Shown here piece by piece: positions 56,684 through 64,000 of a DNA stretch of 64,000 nucleotides; the first letter of the stretch is position 1, and the number at the start of each line of letters is the position of its first letter. The position numbers and the translations under genes are program-made. The notes beneath the pieces were generated by a model. The model was not told the DNA's origin, did no database searches, and saw only the letters and a program-made list of their open reading frames with translations. Origin of the DNA: Ornithodoros turicata (lineage: Eukaryota > Arthropoda > Arachnida > Ixodida > Argasidae); the NCBI RefSeq assembly GCF_037126465.1, contig NC_088201.1, positions 2,113,001 through 2,177,000 on the forward strand. Direction: 5' to 3'.

Positions 56684-57421
56684 CAATACTGTAGAAGCGG
56701 TTTTTTTCGCGCGGAATTATTTTTCGCGTTTTTCGCGCACTCCTCCGAAATCGCGAATTTAAGTTCCCGCGAATAACTCTGGCCACATGAGGGCGAAAAT
56801 CGTTCGGCGTTCGACGCTGTACCGTGACTACCTTGACCCTTTCTGCTGCATGCAGTGTAGGCAGTTTAAGCAAGCCGCAGAAGATTGTTTTATCCCATCA
56901 GGCTAGATGTAAGGAAATGAAAATCGATCACCCTACAAACCCTTACTCCTACAAACCCGTTGCACTGTATATACAGTATACCACTATACCACGAAGCCAC
57001 AACATGCCTTTTCTCGCATTCTCAAAACCAGCTTGTATGATACTACCACACCTCAACAGAACTGTTCAGTGCCCTGAGTGATAATGAATGAGAACTGCTA
57101 AAATCAAGTGGCTGACCTGCACACGGCCAGTACTATGGCCTCCTGCAGGGTCCCTAAAGGCCATTGTACAGGGCATTTCCTCCCATGTCTGTGAGGAGAA
57201 GAAAGGAATTGACCTAGAAAGCCGCCATCCACATGAACAACGGATGTCTTAGTACTTGCCGAAACATGCCGGAGTGTTGACGGCGGCACGATATGCAAGA
57301 GCAAAGCACCCCTGGAAACCTGTGTCGCGAATTTAAGTTCTCGCGAATAACTCCTCAAAGCAGCTCTGTTCGGAAACGCGAAAATATTTTCCACGCGTAA
57401 AAAATGACTTCTACAGTATTG
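56684..57421. mobile_element. MITE with CAATACTGTAGAAG ends
   Basis: CAATACTGTAGAAGCGGTTT at the left and the inverse AAATGACTTCTACAGTATTG at the right are 738 bp apart end to end. CGCGAATTTAAGTTC(C/T)CGCGAATAA appears near both ends, in the same orientation. No coding capacity. Confidence 0.7.
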
Positions 57422-58859
57422 GTTGCTTCTTTTCGGTGTGGACGTCGCTTTCGGTAAAGGGCGCTATGTGTGTTTTTAGTGGTCATTGAATTCCCACGCA
57501 GGTGTTCCTTGCCCCCACATGATGTCACGGACAAGCTACACATGAAACTGGAGTCCCGCCCTAAAATCATTCTCCCTATATGGTACAGTCTTTAATTACG
57601 AGCAACGAAAATGAAACAATAATTGCGCCTTCCGGCTAGAATTATGTTTACTTGGGGTCCAAATGAGCTCCGTAGAATCATCTCACGCGAAAGACGTTTG
57701 CCACGACCCTTGGAATAAGCATAATAAGCGTGACTCTTACTATCGTTCATGCGGGCATCTGAAATTGAATTACTTTATTTTTCTAGTTTCGATACACTCT
57801 GAGCAGCATACACAAAACTAGAGGCTCAAGGAGATCCAATACAGAGCATTTCGCGCTACACGGCGCAAAATTTAAGCATCTCAGAATAATTCCCACCGCT
57901 TTGGAAAATAAGGGCACCTTGTCCAAGCGAAAGACACTTAAAAAACAACAACAGCAGCTCATGCCTCTCATAGGTTAACGAATTCAAATTACATGACCCA
58001 ATATGGTAATAGGGGGGGGGGGCAGGAAGACTAAGCAATTATGCTTTTCGTCGCTCTAAGGAACATTGTGTTCCATGTAACTCGTATCAGGATACGCAAT
58101 CAAAAGTGTGACCGATCAGACGCGAGTGAGCAAATGAAACACGAAAAATGACGGTGCTTAATCCTTTCCGTCTTTTTGTCATTCGTGTGGTGTTTGAATG
58201 TTACAACAACATCAACAACATAATCGCACGAGTGTTCCTTGACGATGGGCCCCATGCAACAAATGCCATGCTGTTTGTTTTGAATTCAGTGCCAATTGGG
58301 AAATAGCTTTTACGTGACCACGCTAATAAGGCGTATTACAGCTTACCTGCATGAAAATAAAGTTACTTGCGTTAAATTTCAGGCACTTGCGACCTGTTTA
58401 ACAACCTTCAACTTTCTAAACGGTCATAAATTTAGTTGACTAGGAGTTGGCATCGACATCATGGGGTTTAATGGCATTTGTTCTGCCCGTGTGGTACAGT
58501 TCTGTACAGTTACGTACAGTTACGCCCGTGTCTGTACACTTACCGTTCTTATGGCAGCAGCTAACCCGTGGACAATACGGATATGTTTAATTGGCTCTTG
58601 TACGTTTACACTGCTGGCTTCGGCTGGGACATATAGCCGTCAGACGAAAAAACTGCAGAAACCACGCTCAGCTTGTCGTCTGCTCGCCAAAACTGGCGCG
58701 CGTGACGTCATAACCCTGGCTACTTCACCTGCCGTGCAGGATACGTTATGACGTGATTGCCCCTAACTCGGATTTTTCGGCCGGTTACCCAGGTTAAATA
58801 CGCTGTGAAAGTACCTTTCGCGCAGTCCCTCAGCTTTTCCCTTTCCCCTCGTACGCGTA
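57422..58859. other. Unassigned sequence
   Basis: A G-run lies at 58012-58021. TTCTGCCCGTGTGGTACAG near 58480 resembles the ACACGGGCA element ends. No gene is supported. Confidence 0.35.
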
Positions 58860-58887
58860 GAACGGTCCCAACTGTAGTTGGGACCGT
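58860..58887. repeat. 28-bp palindrome
   Basis: AACGGTCCCAACT and AGTTGGGACCGTT are exact inverses separated by GT. Confidence 0.9.
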
Positions 58888-59061
58888 TGGCCCCCTGCAG
58901 CCCTGTAGGCCCCCTGCTAGCTATCAGAGAGGCATCGAATAAGAAACTGGTGCCATCTCCAAGTATCTCTGTCCGATGGGTTCCATCAACTTTTGTCCCA
59001 AGCTGTACCACAACAACTGCACGTGAGGTCCACGTTGTTTCATCTTTTTCATCCCAGTGTT

Positions 59062-59325
59062 GTGGCGGTTGTGGTGGTGGTGGTGGTGGTGGTGGTGGTG
59101 ATAGGGCTTGCCGTTGTCGGCCTCACGTATGTGGGCAACGTCACGACTCACGCCCTGAGGGAATGTGCGTCCTGGGCCGACTTCTAAGGGAACTGTGCGG
59201 ACATATGTCTGAGGAAAACCCAGGAAAAACCCCAGACAGCACAGCCGGCACCGGGATTCGAACCCGGGTACCTCCCAGTCTCGACGTGACATGGCCAGCA
59301 CGCTAACCGGTCCGTGGTCCGTCTG
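59062..59325 (-). mobile_element. tRNA-derived SINE with (CCA)n 3' end
   Basis: Read on the minus strand: head with GGTTAGCGTGCTGGCC, B box GGGTTCGAATCCCGG, core CCGGCTGTGCTGTCTGGGG and GTCGGCCCAGGACGCAC, then a 3' part (GTGAGTCGTGACGTTGCCC) and a CAC repeat. A fragment of the same family lies at 17461-17560. Target duplications are not clear. Confidence 0.88.
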
Positions 59326-59480
59326 CGAATACCCCCTTGTTGCTGCTTTCTGAGTGGACAGGCGCTTTTTTCCAACCTTTTCTTTCTCTCATGCGCAGAG
59401 ACGTAATGTCACAGTTATAGCGTATTAAAAACAAAAGAAAACGCGCCCTGTTCTGTTATTCTCCGAGCGCATGAGACTAG

Positions 59481-59633
59481 CCCAAGCAGCACAATGTACT
59501 GAAAGTCGAGTGCAATAGGGGTGGACGGGTAGGTGGAAGACCTTGAACAGACTCTTGAAGCTAAGGAACATTGATAAGACACATACCGTCCACCCCTATT
59601 GCACTCGACTTTCAGTACATTGTGCTGCTTGGG
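59481..59633. mobile_element. 153-bp MITE, AAGCAGCACAATGTACTG family, copy 2
   Basis: CCCAAGCAGCACAATGTACT is perfectly inverted at the right as AGTACATTGTGCTGCTTGGG. The arms match for about 48 bp. The centre is the same as in copy 1 at 30160-30313. This copy has the better-preserved ends. Confidence 0.95.
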
Positions 59634-59878
59634 AGCCAAGTCAACTCGTGGTCGTTGTTCGGATGTACGAGCTTTGTCTCCGATGCTGAGACCGTGCATG
59701 TTTTCCTCTTATCTGTGAATCCTAACCACGACGACCTCCACAAACGGGGAGAGGAGGAAGCTGGAGAGATTTCCTCGCGTAATGTATTGCTTCGCGAATA
59801 GTTTCCGGTTAGAAAGAAGGGAGAGTCCCCAAATCGGCCATACTATTTCGGACCGCGTCGCCGCTATGCTTCTGCGTA

Positions 59879-60100
59879 TACTGTAAACGTATTTTTATTC
59901 GCGATGTATTAATTTTCGCGAATCGCGCATTCAGTCATTTGCGAAGTTATTCGCGATTACTTAATTTCGCGATTCCAGGGCTGTTTCCTTTCGCGGGATA
60001 AACGTCGAGCTTTGTTCGCGAGTACAATTTTTCGCGATTTTTTAGCGGTCGCGAAATTCGCGAAAATTAATACATCGCGAATAAAAATACGTTTACAGTA
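59879..60100. mobile_element. 222-bp MITE with about 43-bp perfect terminal repeats
   Basis: TACTGTAAACGTATTTTTAT continues through TCGCGATGTATTAATTTTCG and is exactly inverted at the right end. The centre is rich in TTCGCGA motifs. The flanks CTTCTGC and GCAGAAG are also inverse, so the true element may be slightly longer. Confidence 0.9.
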
Positions 60101-60729
60101 ATTGCAGAAGCACGCGGCCGGTAACAAGAGCGGCGGGAATCCAAAGCGCCCCAGGGTTGTGACGAATATTTGAACAATTTTCTTTCTCGCGATACGAAAA
60201 TTAAAATTGCGAGATTGAGTTCATGTTGGGTACCCGGAAAGTTGCGATTTAATCAGCGCGCGAAGGGCGGACAAAAGCGCGCAAAAAAAAGGCACTTTTT
60301 GTTCTTTTGGGGCTTGCGCGTAATGGGAATGAATTGTTGTCAGACCGGCTGGCTTCTGAGCCAGAATTGAGGGGAATGTCTGTCACATGGGAGATTTTAA
60401 CCCAACGGCAATTAACTTTGTTTGGAGTCCAGCGGGCAAGAGAGAGGTCGGTCCCGATGACAGCGCAATTCATTCCTACGGAGCAGCTATGACAGGAAGT
60501 GCAAACTTCATCACGCCTTTTCTCTTTCGAGTGACTGATATAAACTGTGTGTTCATCTTAAAGCTTCTAACTTGATTGATGCTCTAGATACGTTTAATAG
60601 CTTTATGGTACATCGAGCATTTTTCTTGCAATCCAATTTTCAAAGGCTCTTATCTACGCAAAAGCTGCCTGCAACTTTATCTAGAAACACTGACGCGACT
60701 CATGGGGCCATTTTTTTCTTTTTAATAAC
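60101..60729. other. Unassigned sequence
   Basis: No recognised exon or repeat. It may include the 5' flank of the LINE relic that follows. Confidence 0.35.
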
Positions 60730-62440
60730 TTTCTTTAACAATATTTTCTTTATTTAACAATATCCTCAAAGGAGGAAGCGCACCAGAAGGATGGCAGAAG
60801 AGCCTGGTAACACTAATTTACGAGGGAAAAGGGGTCAAGAGTAACCTAACATCGTACAGGCCCATTACTGTGACATCGATCATATACAGAATCTTTATGC
60901 GAATAATCAAGGAACGAACTGAAAGGATAATGGAGGAAAGGCATACTCGGGAATCTGCAGTTCAGCTTCCGTAATGGTAGACGGACTGAGGATAATCTGT
61001 TTGTCCTATCCCAATGTATCGAACTGGCCAGGATGGAAAAAAGAGACCCATGGACGAGTTTCCTGGACATCGAGAAAGCACACGATAATGTTCTACACAA
61101 CAAACTCTGGAAACAACTCTATGATCTGCAAATTGACAGAGCAATGGTAGACCTCCTAAAGAGAATTTACTCATCAAATGAAATAATAGGGTGCTGGGAA
61201 GGTATAAGAACAAAAGAGATTAAAGTCACCAAAGGGCTGAGGCAGGGCTGCCCCCTTTCACCAATCGTTTTCATGTTGTACATCGTATAGATTGAGAGAG
61301 CACTGGAAGAATCACTGCTGGGCTTTGACGTTTCATTCATGATTGCAGGAGAACTAGCGAAAAAAGTGATTCCAGGGACCTTGTATGCTGACGGTGTGCT
61401 CCTATAATGACTAGTGACAGGCTACAGCTTCAAGGGCTCGTAAATATATGTGAGGAACACGGACAAAGGATGGGTCTGAAGTTGACGAAGAGCAAAATTA
61501 TGCACTGGAGAAACAGCGAATTAAATGAGAACCAGGAAACCGGCAGTATCAAGATACAAGGGAACCCAACTCACGGACAAAACAAAGTACCTGGGAGTAA
61601 CTATTACGACAGATCATCAATACCTAGGGGAACATGAAGCTCAATTACGGAAGAAAGCCACAAAGGCGATCGGAATACTATACGAGCGAAAGCACTATGG
61701 TCCTTTAACAGGTTCAGGGTCGTCCGAGAACTGTGGAAAGCTGTCGCAGTGCCAGAACTCACGTATATGGCAGTGCTGTTCTATGCGTACCCACAGATCA
61801 GCACCTAACGCAGCGATACAGGGTGAGCTTGGTTGGTCAAGTTGGTCAAAGAGCCAAAATTGCATACGAAGAGAGGATTAGGACTATACCCGACACATGG
61901 ACAGTTAATGGAATTTACAGAAAAATTATATATATGGACCAGTACGCGACCTGGAGAAGGAAAATAATATCCCTCCTTGGGGACGTAGGCCTAACCGAGA
62001 AAACTTCGACAGACAATAGCATGCTGGGAATACGTACAATACGAGACTACGTCCGAACCTGGGAAATTGGCTAAAGAGTATGGACACCAAACCGGCATTG
62101 AAAAACTACAGGACAGGAAAGCAAATAATTGGAGCCGAACACATGTACGACAACTCTACGGGAAGCACCCTGCTGTTCGAAGCACGAGCGGGAGTCCTAC
62201 GAACGAAACTATGGTGGGCAAACATACGACACAACGAGCCACAGCCAGCAGACGGCAACACAAGGGATGTTAACTGCGCCATCTGTGGGGAACCTGAGGA
62301 GACAATTGATCACATCGTTTTACAATGGTACGAAATTGTTGCCCGCACCAGGAACGAGCGCTATCACGGTTGCCTTAGGTTTCGAGAATGGAACGAATGA
62401 GACGAATACGACGACGAAGAGACTGGAACTCTGATGGGAC
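60730..62440 (+). pseudogene. Non-LTR retrotransposon (LINE) reverse transcriptase and C-terminal zinc-knuckle relic
   Basis: Plus strand. 60760-60900 has APEGWQKSLVTLIYEGKG and SYRPITVTSIIYRIFMRI (polymerase entry). 61033-61290 has WTSFLDIEKAHDNVLHNKLW and GLRQGCPLSPIVFMLYI. At 61384-61395 the catalytic box reads YADG instead of YADD, so one metal-binding Asp is gone. 62080-62330 holds LFEARAGVLRTKLWWANIRH and CAICGEPEETIDHIV, a Cys-Cys-His knuckle whose final Cys is lost by a small frame change. Stops separate the pieces. The clade is uncertain. An ATC-repeat tail (62594-62610) may mark the 3' end. Confidence 0.88.
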
Positions 62441-62462
62441 AGAAGCCGACAACTCCGTAACT

Positions 62463-62506
62463 AGTTATTGTTTTCGGGTAGGACGTCCTACCCGAAAACA
62501 ATAACT
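62463..62506. repeat. Perfect 44-bp palindrome
   Basis: AGTTATTGTTTTCGGGTAGG-AC is followed at once by its exact inverse, with no loop. It is centred on GGACGTCC. Confidence 0.96.
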
Positions 62507-62517
62507 GGGTAACAATA

Positions 62518-62579
62518 ATCGGGCGGACAACGCTATGGTTAAGCGCGTACGCGCTTAATTATAGCGTTGTCCGCCCGAT
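62518..62579. repeat. 62-bp palindrome (two mismatched pairs)
   Basis: ATCGGGCGGACAACGCTAT and its inverse bracket a central AAGCGCGTACGCGCTT. Only GG versus AA near the middle breaks symmetry. It lies 11 bp from the palindrome at 62463-62506. Confidence 0.95.
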
Positions 62580-62593
62580 ACAAAGGGCAGAGC

Positions 62594-62610
62594 CATCATC
62601 ATCATCATCA
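62594..62610 (+). repeat. (ATC)n run, possible LINE 3' tail
   Basis: CCATCATCATCATCATCAG follows the LINE relic and the two palindromes. Short 3' microsatellites are common on CR1/L2-like LINEs. Confidence 0.5.
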
Positions 62611-62639
62611 GCCATCTATTTATTTGCTTAAATATTTTG

Positions 62640-63538
62640 TGAATACACCAAATGTTTCAAAATTTCCCAGCTGCAATTAGGGACGTGAGCGAGAGATTTA
62701 ATGTCGTCAGGATCGCAGCCTCAGCCTTCTTTCGCCGCCACTCCTCTGCACAGCTTTCATTACCCATGGCGCGCCTGCGCAGACACGTCTGAACCTGTCG
62801 ACCACCAGAGTTGCACTGCCGACGCGCCATGTCGTGTTCTCCACGCGCCCTCTCATTCCCTCTCCACTCACCGCGCGTGCGCGCCGTGGCGACAGACAGA
62901 CCACGCCGTGATGCATTCGTAATGAGCACTCTACGTATTAATACAACGCCAACGGTCGTTATGCGAACGTTCAAGGTCAGGGCCCTGCTCGCCTCGGGGC
63001 CTACACAGTGTCGTACACGGATGCGGAGATGCTCGGTCTGCTCGCTGCTTTGCGGCATATCGCAGGATTTATGCCCGACGCGTGGGTCGTCAAGTGCAGA
63101 CGACAAGGTCTGCACTTCCTCATTCGTTTTAGGAGCCGATGGTGTCGCGTTAGTGCAACTGGTTCAGAAGTGTGTGTACACCTCGCGTGTACTTAAGAAC
63201 TGGTGCAGCACGAGTGCAGCACTTTTCTTTCAGAAAGAACGCACCTTATGTTTTCGGAGAGGTAGACACCGACGTGACGACATAGACACCGACGGTGCCA
63301 CCATTGACGACTCCATCGCAGATGTAGCCGGCTCGATAACACTATAGTCGCGTTCAACTTAGGAAGGAAAACAAATCTAGTTCGTCAGCTCTCAAAATAT
63401 TACTGCGCTGTGGCCAGGATGGCTGGACACAAAGAGGTTATACCCTCCCTGCATGCGCCACATAATGTAACCCCTCATATACTCGCTCTGCTTCTGTATT
63501 GGCTATTATAACTGGCCGCATGACACTACGCTGCGTCT
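62640..63538. other. Unassigned CpG-containing sequence
   Basis: CpG-rich patches occur at 62765-62900 (GCGCGCCTGCGCAGACACG). The plus-strand frame 62811-63347 (178 residues) has no recognised motif, and its minus-strand shadow (63115-62657) is equally open. A host promoter or first exon is possible but unsupported. Confidence 0.3.
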
Positions 63539-63755
63539 GTTTTTTTTTTTCATTCCGTCTTAGCGACGCGAAGCAACTGCGGCTATGAGCGGCGTACAGA
63601 CGTGGACAGATGGAGAGAGGACAGCACGATGGGGGTTAGTATGCGTCCTGGGCCGACTTCAGGGGGAACTGTGCCGTCTGGAAAGTCTTGGAAAGACCCA
63701 GGGAAACCTCAGACAGCACAGCCGGTGAGAGGATTCGAACCCGTGTCACCTCCCA
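63539..63755 (-). mobile_element. tRNA-derived SINE (same subfamily as 55521), minus strand
   Basis: On the minus strand: GATTCGAACCC-type B box in reverse (GGATTCGAACCCGTGTCACC on plus), core CACAGCCGG / CTGAGGTTTCCCTGGG, GTCGGCCCAGGACGCATAC, then CGCTCATAGCCGCAGTTGC and a poly-A tail (T-run at 63539 on plus). The 5' end is cut by the hairpin element that follows. Confidence 0.85.
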
Positions 63756-63756
63756 C

Positions 63757-64000
63757 ACTCTTAGAAATAAACTTCACCGCATAGCACGCTCCTAGCCAAC
63801 CATCATCTCGAATGATATCGATAGCTGCCCTGATTTGATGAAAACGGGAGGCGTACGCCTTTTTTGTGACAATTATGAGCAGCAGAAGTGTCACAAAAAA
63901 GGCGTATGCGTCCCGTTTTTAACAAATCAGGGCAGCTATCGATATCATTCGAGATGATGGTTGGTTAGGAGCGTGCTATGCGGTGAAGTTCAGTTTTAAG
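63757..64000. mobile_element. Long snapback element running off the window
   Basis: ACTCTTAGAAATAAACTTCACCGCATAGCACG and about 110 further bases are mirrored after a 19-base loop (AATTATGAGCAGCAGAAGT, 63870-63888). The right arm contains GTCACAAAAAAGGCGTATGC and ends GCGGTGAAGTTCAGTTTTAA at the window edge. The whole could fold into one stem of about 110 bp. A 61-residue minus-strand frame here is a by-product. Confidence 0.9.

Noticed and set aside
58924..59306. ORFs with poly-His, poly-Gly or poly-Val runs
   Set aside because: They are translations of the GTG repeat and SINE at 59062-59325.
62657..63347. Overlapping ORFs of 152 and 178 residues on opposite strands
   Set aside because: GC-rich sequence keeps several frames open. 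There is no motif, no splice evidence and no codon-level signal that I can see.

Overview
This window is animal nuclear DNA. It has spliced coding exons with GT-AG introns, tRNA-derived SINEs, CR1/jockey-type LINEs, BEL/Pao retrotransposons, many terminal-inverted-repeat (TIR) elements, and a large satellite array. The repeat repertoire fits a chelicerate, most likely a tick; that is inference from repeat style and one host gene, not a database match. There are no prokaryotic operons, rRNA genes or CRISPR arrays.

1-14.4 kb: the only recognisable host gene. Nine plus-strand exons (3345-13824) join in consistent phase into 420 codons plus a stop. They encode the C-terminal half of a mitochondrial-type glycerol-3-phosphate acyltransferase (GPAT1/GPAM-like); the catalytic acyltransferase domain must lie upstream of the window. 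The flank and introns carry hAT-type MITEs with 8-bp target-site duplications (TSDs), a mariner relic and snapback hairpins.

14.4-28.3 kb: an island of nested mobile elements. It holds a piggyBac-style MITE, a minus-strand CR1/jockey-like LINE (18.4-22.7 kb) split by a TIR element that carries an unassigned ORF, a shorter relative of that element with a perfect 8-bp TSD, a plus-strand BEL/Pao pol fragment (24.4-26.2 kb) cut by one of two inverted 255-bp repeats, and a minisatellite with a 236-bp higher-order period.

28.3-40.8 kb: mostly unassigned sequence with MITEs, two adjacent near-perfect palindromes (33969-34280), a full-length SINE with a 13-bp TSD (36746-37018) and one orphan candidate exon (39722-39796).

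40.9-49.14 kb: about 50 copies of a 166-bp satellite, including a block of about 2.8 kb repeated at an offset of 3298 bp.

49.1-64 kb: a minus-strand BEL/Pao gag/protease relic interrupted by a SINE and by a MITE, more MITEs, a second decayed LINE ending beside two palindromes, and a long hairpin running off the window end. Apart from the GPAT exons, and possibly the orphan exon, the coding-like sequence here is mobile-element debris.
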